Positions 1-6,096 are shown, counted from the first letter of the stretch. The stretch: DNA of 8,366 bases from Euryarchaeota archaeon UBA59 (GCA_002505495.1 DAVI01000097.1:5558-13923), one strand, 5' to 3'. The notes: generated from the letters alone by a model not told the origin. Numbers and translations: made by a program.

Positions 1-587
1 GATTCGTCGTAGCATGGTTGCAGGTAGTGATGGCCGAATCCACCCTTGAGATTGTCATACATCGAGAGCTCTTGACCGACCCAGACCACTTTGAGTTCAT
101 CACCTGTCAGTTGGCGAATCTTCACATTGGGGTACATTTGGTCTTTCGGAGATACGCAGACCCAGTCCATGGCACCCTTTGGAAGTTCGATGGTCCCATT
201 GGTTTCGATGGCCAAATTGTATCCCATCGGCTTGAGAACTTGGGCGAGGGTCGAGAGGTCTTGCAGGGCCGGCTCACCTCCCGTGAGAACGATTCTGTTG
301 CACTCCCACGGATGCATTTCGCGAATGATGTCACGCAAGGTCATGTTGTCCCACTTGTCGAATTCGGTGTCACACCACGAGCAAGCTAGGTTGCAGCCTC
401 CAAATCGGATGAAAATTGATGGAACTCCGGCGTGATGTCCTTCTCCCTGAACTGAATGGAACATCTCCACTATCGGAAACACCTGGTCCAAGGGGTCCTC
501 CTCCCTTGGGCTCTGTTCTGGTATGACAGATTCTTCGATGATCTGTACTAGCGGAAGGGCGACTAATTTGGGAGTGTCTTCGCTCAT
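1..587 (-). CDS. queE: 7-carboxy-7-deazaguanine synthase QueE (partial, C-terminus off window)
   Basis: This is a radical SAM enzyme that converts 6-carboxytetrahydropterin to 7-carboxy-7-deazaguanine, a step towards preQ0 and so archaeosine or queuosine in tRNA. The frame is open from the ATG at 587 to base 1, giving 195 residues without a stop. Visible features are FHSVQGEG (43-50), the 4Fe-4S cluster motif CNLACSWC with Cys65, Cys69 and Cys72 (C-x3-C-x2-C), the SAM-binding GGEP (103-106), ETNGT (128-132) and a late LQP near residue 190. The family usually starts about 10 residues before the QGEG motif. Here there are about 40, so a polar N-terminal extension exists if the start is right. 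That start is supported by GGTGA four bases upstream, which overlaps the folE stop codon and implies translational coupling. Only a short C-terminal part should be missing. Family assignment is confident. Confidence 0.93.
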   Translation of the reverse strand, partial: MSEDTPKLVALPLVQIIEESVIPEQSPREEDPLDQVFPIVEMFHSVQGEGHHAGVPSIFIRFGGCNLACSWCDTEFDKWDNMTLRDIIREMHPWECNRIVLTGGEPALQDLSTLAQVLKPMGYNLAIETNGTIELPKGAMDWVCVSPKDQMYPNVKIRQLTGDELKVVWVGQELSMYDNLKGGFGHHYLQPCYDE

Positions 588-591
588 CTAA

Positions 592-1173
592 TCACCTTGA
601 GAGTGGCGCACTCCGAATTAGTTGCATAAGTTCAGTCCGCGCTTCGGACTTGTCGAAGAAGACGCCGCGCATGGCGCTGGTGGTCATCACCGAGTTCTGC
701 TTCTTGACACCACGGCACTGCATGCAGCCGTGCGAGGCTTCGATGATGACTGCGCAGCCGAGCGGGCTGAGGTGAGTCTCTAGGTCGTCTGCAACATCCT
801 TTGTGATGCGCTCCTGATTCTGTAGGCGGCGGGCGTGCATCTCTAGCAATCGGGCGAGTTTGCTGATGCCGACGATACGGTCGGTTGGAATGTAGGCGAC
901 ATGTGCTCTACCATGGAAGGGTTGCAGGTGGTGCTCGCAGGTAGAGTGGAATTCGATGTCTCTAAGCAGGACGATTCCGTCGTACCCCTCTCCATTGAAG
1001 GTCGAATCGAGAACTTCTGCGCCCTCCTGCCCGTAGCCTCCATAGATTTCTGAAAATGAGTCAATGACTCTCTCGGGAGTACGGGCCAAACCCTCTCGCA
1101 ACTCACCGTCCCCCCCTTCGACAAAGCGTACCAATGTGTCAACGGCCGCTTCCGCCTCTTCACGAGTAACCAT
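592..1173 (-). CDS. folE: GTP cyclohydrolase I, type IA (FolE)
   Basis: Predicted to convert GTP to 7,8-dihydroneopterin triphosphate, the first step towards pterins and 7-deazaguanines. The 193 residues match a full-length bacterial type IA catalytic domain. Zinc ligands are Cys79 and His82 in STCEHHLQPF and Cys150 in SHGCMQCRG. The family segments RTPERV (31-36), AYIP (93-96), VGISKLARL (101-109) and TTSAMRGVF (164-172) are all present. The ATG directly abuts the TGA of the upstream regulator gene, with a purine-rich GGGGGA seven bases before it. Four bases after its own stop comes queE. This context points to 7-deazaguanine synthesis, although supply of folate-type pterins cannot be excluded. 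Many archaea use the unrelated MptA/FolE2 enzyme instead, so this type is notable if the host is archaeal. No key residue is missing. Confidence 0.95.
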   Translation of the reverse strand: MVTREEAEAAVDTLVRFVEGGDGELREGLARTPERVIDSFSEIYGGYGQEGAEVLDSTFNGEGYDGIVLLRDIEFHSTCEHHLQPFHGRAHVAYIPTDRIVGISKLARLLEMHARRLQNQERITKDVADDLETHLSPLGCAVIIEASHGCMQCRGVKKQNSVMTTSAMRGVFFDKSEARTELMQLIRSAPLSR

Positions 1174-1350
1174 TCAGCTGTCCCCCTCGATTCTGCCGTG
1201 ACGAGTATCAATTTCGTCAAGATGGTCGAGCATCTTGCGGCAGGCCGTTCTGACGGCGTCTGCGACGCTGACGAACTTCTTCGCATCGCCGACATGGACC
1301 TTCAGGTCCTCTAGCAACTCATTTGGCATGTCCAGACTAATCTTGGGCAT
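1174..1350 (-). CDS. ribbon-helix-helix (CopG/NikR-N-like) DNA-binding protein
   Basis: A 58-residue protein with the ribbon-helix-helix pattern: a short N-terminal strand (MPKISLDMP), helix A (NELLEDLKVHV), a turn around KKFVS, and helix B (VADAVRTACRKMLDHLDEID), followed by a short charged tail. Such proteins bind DNA as dimers, the strand reading the major groove of short palindromes. There is no room for a sensor domain like that of NikR. An ATG two codons upstream (1356) is possible. I prefer 1350 because a TATA-like box is centred about 26 bases upstream, which fits a leaderless transcript. The stop abuts the folE ATG, so it is first in an apparent operon with folE and queE. Two dyads upstream make self-regulation likely. 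The target and any effector are inference. Confidence 0.8.
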   Translation of the reverse strand: MPKISLDMPNELLEDLKVHVGDAKKFVSVADAVRTACRKMLDHLDEIDTRHGRIEGDS

Positions 1351-1370
1351 GACCATTGGGGGTTGAAAGG

Positions 1371-1381
1371 CGCATTTAAGT
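1371..1381 (-). promoter_or_regulatory. TATA-like promoter element of the RHH-folE-queE operon
   Basis: The minus strand reads ACTTAAATGCG here, an A/T-rich core resembling an archaeal TATA box in the 77-base gap after the upstream permease gene. Its centre lies about 26 bases before the ATG at 1350, the usual distance from TATA box to transcription start, so the message would be leaderless or nearly so. No clear purine-rich BRE was seen upstream; that position is occupied by a dyad. Support is by position and composition only. Confidence 0.5.
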
Positions 1382-1401
1382 ATTACTAGGGTAATACCCT
1401 A
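1380..1401. promoter_or_regulatory. overlapping dyads, candidate operator of the RHH-folE-queE operon
   Basis: Two perfect inverted repeats overlap here. GTATTAC (1380-1386) and GTAATAC (1391-1397) are separated by TAGG. TAGGGTA (1387-1393) and TACCCTA (1395-1401) are separated by one base. They touch the upstream edge of the TATA-like element of the operon. A protein bound here would compete with TBP/TFB, which suits repression. The neighbouring RHH protein is the obvious candidate, since its family binds short palindromes and often its own promoter. The symmetry is seen directly; the operator role is inferred. Confidence 0.6.
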
Positions 1402-1433
1402 CGCATACGCGGAGGATATTGGCGACACCAACA

Positions 1434-2675
1434 TCAGGAGATGCTCTCGACCAAGTCTTCCCGTTGGAACTGCTTCGCCGCCCAGGTGACGGCTACGATG
1501 GCGTAGAACAGTGACGAGCCGAGCCAGAGAGCCACATGAGTCAGGTCAGTGATGTCGAGCAGCGCCTCACGCATAGCGAGGCAGACATTGAACACAGGTG
1601 CCACGAACCACCACCATTCGATTCCCTCCAAGTTGACGAATTGAGCGAACATCGCTGGCACGATGAAGGCCAACACAACCGGTCCAAGCACGGTGCCTGC
1701 CTCCTTGACGGAGTGGGCGCGCACCGCTAGTGCAAGTTCGATTGCGACGACGAAAACTGCGAAGAGAACCACCGAAAGGAGAAGACTCGCAATGGCACCT
1801 ACCGATAACTCGGGAACCCCAAAGGTATCCGCAGGTAACAGGAATGAGACGGCAATCAATAACCCCAGCATCTGGAATAGGACACTGCCCGCAGCGACCG
1901 TGGCAACCGCCAACCACTTCCCATAGAGCAGTTCCACTCTGCGGGCAGGAGTGCAGAGGAGGGCCTCCATGGTCCCCCTCTCACGCTCACCAGCAGTCAA
2001 GTCAACAGAGGGTTGAATCGCGGACGATGCTGTCCAAATCGCCACGATCATCGGAATGAACATCGAGAGGGCAAAGCCTGCTATTTGAGCAGAGGTGGCA
2101 ACATTCGCCTCCCCGAAGTCACCGTCCCAGTGGATAGGGTCGAGCGCCTCCTCGCGCGTGAGATTGGATTCAGCAAGGGTCGCATTGATGATGTCATCCT
2201 CCCACGCTTCTATGACATTGAACACCCGACTTCTCGCTTCGGAGGAGAGTTCCTGTGTGGCATCATAGAGGATTGCATAATCCCATGATTCGGTAGAATT
2301 CGATTGGCTGCTTCGCAGTCGCAAAATGACATGAATCTCTCCATTTTGGATGCGGACAGCATCATCACCAGTATCGGAGAGGTTGGACAGGTTAGGGTCG
2401 AGCGTGGTGACTGTTTGGTTGAGTCGGTGGTCGGCAAAGGGTTGAGAGAGCGCGTCTGGAAGTTCATCCCCGTCTGCGAGTTGGACTTCGAGGTCTAGGT
2501 AGTACTGGTCGAGCTCCGACATTTCGCCTTGCATGAAAAGTGGCAATGCGATGAAAAACAGGGGGAAAATCAGCAGCGGAACTAGAACGAGTGCGACAAG
2601 AGTACGCCAATCCCTGACGAAATCAACTAATTCCTTGCTGGCGACGGTCCAAATCCGAGCCATCCCCTCACGCAT
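1434..2675 (-). CDS. ABC-2 type permease, NatB/YhaP-like
   Basis: Membrane subunit of an ABC exporter, paired with the ATPase encoded just before it. Numbering from the ATG at 2675 (413 residues), a cytoplasmic N-terminus (KELVDFVRDWRT) leads to TM1 at about 25-47. An extracytoplasmic region of about 150 residues follows, then five more hydrophobic segments near 197-219, 255-280, 293-318, 327-347 and 383-401. Between TM2 and TM3 lies AGERERGTMEALLCTP, the coupling motif typical of NatB-type permeases. A GTG at 2684 is in frame but sits inside the ribosome binding site, so the ATG is preferred. It overlaps the ATPase gene by 8 bases. NatB family members include Na+ exporters, but the substrate cannot be read from sequence and a sodium role should not be assumed. 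Confidence 0.87.
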   Translation of the reverse strand: MREGMARIWTVASKELVDFVRDWRTLVALVLVPLLIFPLFFIALPLFMQGEMSELDQYYLDLEVQLADGDELPDALSQPFADHRLNQTVTTLDPNLSNLSDTGDDAVRIQNGEIHVILRLRSSQSNSTESWDYAILYDATQELSSEARSRVFNVIEAWEDDIINATLAESNLTREEALDPIHWDGDFGEANVATSAQIAGFALSMFIPMIVAIWTASSAIQPSVDLTAGERERGTMEALLCTPARRVELLYGKWLAVATVAAGSVLFQMLGLLIAVSFLLPADTFGVPELSVGAIASLLLSVVLFAVFVVAIELALAVRAHSVKEAGTVLGPVVLAFIVPAMFAQFVNLEGIEWWWFVAPVFNVCLAMREALLDITDLTHVALWLGSSLFYAIVAVTWAAKQFQREDLVESIS

Positions 2676-3510
2676 CGTTCTCACCTCCGTTCCCTGGTGG
2701 CTTCCTTACTCGAGTGGTAAGACGGGACCAAAACTGCTGGAACTTTGAGGCCGGTTCTGGAGTCTCGACTTCACGGCTGGCATCTTGAGTGAGGCGAACG
2801 AATGCCTCTTCGAGAGTTGGCGCGTCAGTTGCGCCCATCAGTTCAGCGGGAGTTCCATCGGCTCTCAGAGTCCCATTGTGGATGATGATAATCCGGTCGC
2901 AAACTTCCTCGGCTTCGTTCAACTTGTGGGTGCTGTAGATGACAGTCCTTCCCTCTTCGCCGAGTTTGCGAACAAGTGCTCTCACCTTCCTGGCCGATGT
3001 GACATCTAGTCCACCGGTTGGCTCGTCCAAGAGCAGTAGTTCCGGGTCGTGTGAGAGGGCGCGAATGAGAGCGGTCTTCTGCCTCATTCCACGGCTGAAT
3101 CCTCTGGTCGGCCTCTGCAGATCATCCTCAATGTCGAGTTCTCTAGCGATTCTGAATGTGCGGTTCCATGCTTGCTTGTCTGAAATCCCATTGAGGCGGG
3201 AGTGATATCGAATGTTTTCCCATGCAGTCAGACGAGCATATAGGCCGGTCGATTCAGGGACCACTCCGAGGTTGCTTCTCACTTCCGCGACAGGATGTTC
3301 GATTCCCGATTTGTCTAGATGGACAACTTCACCTTCTGTTGGTTGGTATAGTCCACACAAGAGTCGAAGAAGAGTGGTCTTTCCAGCTCCATTTCCACCG
3401 ACTAAACCGACAACATCGCCACGATGGAGGTCGATGCTGACATCCTTCAGAGCGTGCACATCGCCGAAGGATTTCGATACTCCGCGAACGGAAAGAATAG
3501 TGCGCGACAT
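2668..3510 (-). CDS. ABC transporter ATP-binding protein, NatA/CcmA-like
   Basis: ATPase subunit of the exporter formed with the overlapping permease gene. The 280 residues hold a complete nucleotide-binding domain: Walker A GGNGAGKTT (38-46), signature FSRGMRQK (138-145), Walker B LLLLDEP (158-164) with Glu163, D-loop GGLD (166-169) and H-loop His195 in STH. The Q-loop region reads GVVPESTGLY, with Glu86 where many ABC ATPases have Gln. A tail of about 40 residues (240-280), rich in charge and Pro, follows the domain. The ATG lies nine bases after a GGTGA that overlaps the stop codon of the preceding small gene, so the three genes look like one operon. The single-domain ATPase plus single permease layout is that of ABC-2 exporters. 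The substrate is unknown. Confidence 0.92.
   Translation of the reverse strand: MSRTILSVRGVSKSFGDVHALKDVSIDLHRGDVVGLVGGNGAGKTTLLRLLCGLYQPTEGEVVHLDKSGIEHPVAEVRSNLGVVPESTGLYARLTAWENIRYHSRLNGISDKQAWNRTFRIARELDIEDDLQRPTRGFSRGMRQKTALIRALSHDPELLLLDEPTGGLDVTSARKVRALVRKLGEEGRTVIYSTHKLNEAEEVCDRIIIIHNGTLRADGTPAELMGATDAPTLEEAFVRLTQDASREVETPEPASKFQQFWSRLTTRVRKPPGNGGENDA
2681..2688 (-). promoter_or_regulatory. strong ribosome binding site deciding the permease start
   Basis: The minus strand carries GGAGGTGA, a near-ideal anti-16S match, five bases before the ATG at 2675. It lies inside the end of the ATPase gene and contains the competing in-frame GTG at 2684, which argues that the ATG is used and that the two subunits are translated together. 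Confidence 0.75.
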
Positions 3511-3519
3511 CGGGGTCTC

Positions 3520-3822
3520 TCACCGGCGGCGTGCTTCCACCGCTCCGTCGAGAGTCGGGTGTGCTTCATGAATCCGACCGGCGCGCTCATGGAGTTGCCT
3601 CAAATGATCTTGAACCTCGCTTTTTGGAATTCCAAGGTCTAGAAGATTGGCAAGCATCGCCAGCCCACCTTCTATGGCCCCAGCGTCGAGATACGCGTCA
3701 TTACTAATAGCTCCGTCATGGCGAAGTTGGGTGAGTGATTGTTCTAGGAAATCCACTTCCGAACGAACGGTTGGTGCATCGATGTGTGGTTGGGCCAAAA
3801 GGTGGTCAATACAGGTCTTCAT
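3520..3822 (-). CDS. unrecognised small helical protein, first gene of ABC exporter operon
   Basis: I do not recognise this 100-residue protein. It has no membrane segment, signal peptide or cysteine motif (one Cys). It seems mostly helical, with amphipathic stretches such as RSEVDFLEQSLTQLRHDG and a hydrophobic patch GGLAMLANLLDLGIP (about 52-66) followed by a charged helix rich in His, Arg and Glu and an RRR end. The frame stays open to a TTG at 3882, but that codon has no ribosome binding site; the ATG at 3822 is the better start, though it too lacks a clear one. Its stop overlaps the GGTGA of the ATPase gene, so it is probably co-expressed with the exporter. It could be an accessory factor of the exporter. 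That is guilt by association only. Confidence 0.6.
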   Translation of the reverse strand: MKTCIDHLLAQPHIDAPTVRSEVDFLEQSLTQLRHDGAISNDAYLDAGAIEGGLAMLANLLDLGIPKSEVQDHLRQLHERAGRIHEAHPTLDGAVEARRR

Positions 3823-3930
3823 GGGCAGCCGACTAACGACCCCTCTTTGACCGTTTCCTGTGTCAATAGAGTGATGCCTCAACCTGTTGGAACCGTGTTG
3901 GGCAATGGATGGGTCTGATGGCTAGGACCG

Positions 3931-4347
3931 TCACTCTCGTTCAAGCAGTTCAACGAGAACCCCCCCGGTTGACTTTGGGTGGACGAAGGCGATTCGCGTG
4001 CCTGCTGCCCCACTCAGCGGGGTCTCATCGATGAGCGCCACCCCAGCTGCAGATAATTCCTCCAAAAGTGATTCCAAATCATCGACTTCGAATGCCAGTT
4101 GTTGAACTCCCTCTCCCCGCCTGGAAATGAAGCGACCAATTGGCGTATCTTCTCCTGTCGGTTCAAGCAATTCCAACTTAGGCGGTTTACCGCCCGAAGT
4201 GGCGATGAATCTGATATTGACACCTTGTTCGTGGTTGGATTCGTCCTCTCCGCTCTGACTCAGACCAAGAATTCGCCAAAACTCGCTACCGGCGTCCAGG
4301 TCGCTCACCGCAATTCCGATGTGATCAAGCCTGACTTTTCGCACCAT
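3931..4347 (-). CDS. mce: methylmalonyl-CoA epimerase (VOC superfamily)
   Basis: Interconverts (S)- and (R)-methylmalonyl-CoA, so the product of propionyl-CoA carboxylation can be used by the mutase encoded just upstream. The 138 residues have the two-module VOC fold: DHIGIAV (8-14), LELLEP (58-63), GVQQLAFEVDD (80-90) and FVHPKSTGGVLVELLE (121-136). By alignment in mind with known epimerases, metal ligands would be His9, Glu59, Gln83 and Glu134. The third is normally His (GxHHxAF), so QQ here is unusual; Gln can bind metal. The gene starts six bases after the mutase stop. GAGGTGA sits only one base before the ATG, so the adjacent GTG at 4344, four bases from it, may be the real start; the product would differ by one residue. 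Confidence 0.92.
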   Translation of the reverse strand: MVRKVRLDHIGIAVSDLDAGSEFWRILGLSQSGEDESNHEQGVNIRFIATSGGKPPKLELLEPTGEDTPIGRFISRRGEGVQQLAFEVDDLESLLEELSAAGVALIDETPLSGAAGTRIAFVHPKSTGGVLVELLERE

Positions 4348-4353
4348 TTCACC

Positions 4354-5949
4354 TCAGAATCCGCTCGGCGCCATCCAAGTTCCGAAGACTTCCTTCAGTG
4401 CACCCATGATTTCCCCCACCGTGCACTCAGCCTTTACTGCGACGAATATGTGAGGCATCAGGTTGTCACCGCCTGCGGCTGCCACGCGTAGAGCATTCAG
4501 GGCGTCGTTTGCAGCATCAGAATCCCTACCCGCTCGAATGGAGGCGAGGGCGTCGCACTGCTCTTTGTGAACGGTTTGATCCAACTTCAGCCCTGAGTTC
4601 GAACCGGTCTCATCATCCTGTGTGGCATGGTTGACCCCCACTACCTGCCGAGAACCAGATTCCTGGTCCTTTTGCTGTCTCCAAGCTGACTCGTGAATGG
4701 TTCTCTGTTGGAATCCCGATTCAATCGCAGATAGAGCACCCCCCCGATTTTCTATTTCGTCAATTAGTGCGCGCGCACGCGAGGCGACTTCATTTGTTAA
4801 CGATTCAACATACCAAGAGCCTCCGAGCGGGTCAACAACATCTGCTACTCCCGTCTCTGCGGCTAGGACCTGCTGTGTTCGGAGAGCGATCGTGGCGGAT
4901 TCGTCGGTTGGAAGGCCGAGGGCCTCGTCGTAGGAGTTTGTGTGTAGTGATTGGGTTCCTCCGAGAACGGCTGAGAGGGCTTGATAGGAGACCCGTACAA
5001 CATTGTTCAACGGTTGTTGGGCTGTGAGGGTAACCCCCGCAGTCTGGGTGTGGAAGCGAAGTTGGGTGCTTTTCGGGTCCTTTGGATGGAATCTTTCGGT
5101 CATCAACTCAAACCAGAGCCTACGAGCTGCGCGAAATTTCGCAACTTCCTCAAAGAGGTCGTTGTGGCATCCGAAGAAGAATGAGAGCCTTGGCGCGAAT
5201 TCGTCAACGCCAAGCCCGGAATCAACGGCAGCCTGCACATAGGCGAGGGCATTTGAGAGTGTGAATGCTAGTTCTTCGACGGCGGTCGCCCCAGCTTCGC
5301 GGATATGGTATCCGGAGATGCTGATTGTGTTCCAACTTGGAGCGTTGTCCCTGCACCATCCCATCAAATCGGTGATCAGGCGCATAGATTGCTCAGGTGG
5401 AAAAACATAGGTTCCTCTGGCGATGTACTCCTTCAGTATGTCATTCTGCACAGTTCCTCTCAGACTTCCCAAGTCCACCCCCTGCTCCTCTGCTACGCTC
5501 GCGTACAACGCGAAGAGTACGGCTGCGGGGGCATTGATCGTCATTGATGTGGAGACTTTTCCGAGGTCGATATTCGAGAATAGTTGTCTCATGTCGTGGA
5601 TGGAATCGATTGCGACCCCGACCTTGCCGACCTCGCCGTATGCCAGCGAATCGTCAGAGTCCATGCCGAGTTGTGTTGGGAGGTCAAATGCGACTGAAAG
5701 ACCGGATTGGCCCTTTTCCAGTAGTGAGCGGAAGCGGTTATTGGTCTCCTTCGCAGAGGAGAATCCAGCATATTGGCGCATGGTCCAAGTTCGGCTCCGG
5801 TACATCGACGAGTGAATTCCCCTCGTATAGGGTTGTGAACCTGGTTTCCCGATACCCGAATCACCGCCCGATGAGGCGAGGTGCCCTTCATCCGGGAGTT
5901 CCGGAATTGGAATTCCCCCGAGTGTCTCAAAGCGCTCATCATCGCTCAT
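4354..5949 (-). CDS. mcmA: methylmalonyl-CoA mutase, catalytic (large/alpha) subunit
   Basis: Catalytic TIM-barrel subunit of the adenosylcobalamin enzyme that turns (R)-methylmalonyl-CoA into succinyl-CoA. The 531 residues cover the whole barrel and end at GTWMAPSGF, without the B12-binding domain and its DxHxxG. The enzyme is therefore the split type and needs a small subunit encoded elsewhere. Visible motifs are RQYAGF (58-63), TVQNDILKEY (166-175), SGYHIREAGA (212-221), RFHTQTAG (298-305) and TQSLHTNSYDEA (332-343). Tyr60 and Arg190 (PPEQSMR) match the residues that mark methylmalonyl-CoA mutases; isobutyryl-CoA mutases have Phe and Gln there. Tyr214-His215 is the active-site pair. GGGGTGA lies four bases before the ATG. 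The epimerase gene follows after six bases. A seven-C run at 4739-4745 is read in frame without disruption. Confidence 0.95.
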   Translation of the reverse strand: MSDDERFETLGGIPIPELPDEGHLASSGGDSGIGKPGSQPYTRGIHSSMYRSRTWTMRQYAGFSSAKETNNRFRSLLEKGQSGLSVAFDLPTQLGMDSDDSLAYGEVGKVGVAIDSIHDMRQLFSNIDLGKVSTSMTINAPAAVLFALYASVAEEQGVDLGSLRGTVQNDILKEYIARGTYVFPPEQSMRLITDLMGWCRDNAPSWNTISISGYHIREAGATAVEELAFTLSNALAYVQAAVDSGLGVDEFAPRLSFFFGCHNDLFEEVAKFRAARRLWFELMTERFHPKDPKSTQLRFHTQTAGVTLTAQQPLNNVVRVSYQALSAVLGGTQSLHTNSYDEALGLPTDESATIALRTQQVLAAETGVADVVDPLGGSWYVESLTNEVASRARALIDEIENRGGALSAIESGFQQRTIHESAWRQQKDQESGSRQVVGVNHATQDDETGSNSGLKLDQTVHKEQCDALASIRAGRDSDAANDALNALRVAAAGGDNLMPHIFVAVKAECTVGEIMGALKEVFGTWMAPSGF

Positions 5950-6096
5950 TTGTTCACCCCTCGGGTACGGCGAGGTGGTGCTCCGCCGTCAATCGTTTCG
6001 GTAGGTGATTGAAACTGAATGCCCTCTGAGGGACTAGTATGGGGGTCGGGCCCATAACCATCATTGCGGAAACTGATGTGGCCGAATACGCTCCAA
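5950..6096 (-). promoter_or_regulatory. 147-base gap and leader of the mutase-epimerase operon
   Basis: This stretch separates the SlyD-like gene from the mutase gene and must hold the leader and perhaps the promoter of the mutase operon. I see no convincing TATA box. Near the mutase start, ACGGCG (5967-5972) pairs with CGCCGT (5984-5989), extended by AG/CT around a bulge, giving a stem of about eight pairs with a six-base loop, ending 17 bases before the ATG. A short dyad CCCTC-T-GAGGG lies at 6022-6032. No T-rich terminator for the upstream gene was found. Confidence 0.4.
5967..5989 (-). promoter_or_regulatory. hairpin just upstream of the mutase ribosome binding site
   Basis: Six perfect pairs (ACGGCG with CGCCGT) plus two more beyond a single-base bulge close a CACCAC loop on the minus strand. 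The structure ends seven bases before the GGGGTGA of the mutase gene. Bases CACCACCTC of the loop and 3' arm are close to complementary to the GAGGGGTG around that site, so an alternative fold could cover it. Structure is seen in the sequence; a regulatory role is a guess. Confidence 0.35.

Noticed and set aside
1110..1116. Run of seven C in folE, a possible frameshift site.
   Set aside because: The reading frame is intact through EGGDGELREGL and matches a full-length FolE.
843..1295. Second minus-strand frame of 150 codons overlapping folE and the RHH gene.
   Set aside because: It is out of frame with two genes that have clear family motifs, and its product is low-quality Ser/Arg-rich sequence.
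1411..1433. Possible terminator hairpin after the permease stop (TTGG...CCAA).
   Set aside because: Only four base pairs and no T-rich tract on the minus strand; too weak to call.
1663..1926. Plus-strand open frames opposite the ABC permease, such as 1663-1926 and 1730-2059.
   Set aside because: They lie wholly opposite a well-supported membrane protein gene, have Thr/Asn/Arg-rich products with no family resemblance, and are explained by codon bias of the real gene.
3212..3571. Plus-strand frame of 119 codons opposite the ATPase gene.
   Set aside because: It mirrors the Walker A region of the true gene; the Pro/Ser/Arg-rich product looks like an antisense shadow.
3823..3882. Twenty-codon extension of the small unknown protein to a TTG at 3882.
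   Set aside because: TTG has no ribosome binding site, and the extra residues look non-coding; the ATG at 3822 is simpler.
3880..3889. Short palindrome CAAC-CT-GTTG before the exporter operon.
   Set aside because: Four-base arms are expected by chance in a window of this size, and no promoter box is clearly linked to it.
4739..4745. Run of seven C in the mutase gene, a possible sequencing or slippage frameshift.
   Set aside because: The protein stays in family register on both sides (NRGGALSAIESGF), so no frameshift is present.
5544..6008. Plus-strand frame of 154 codons opposite the mutase N-terminus and its leader.
   Set aside because: The product is Arg/Gly-rich without known motifs and most of it is antisense to conserved mutase sequence.
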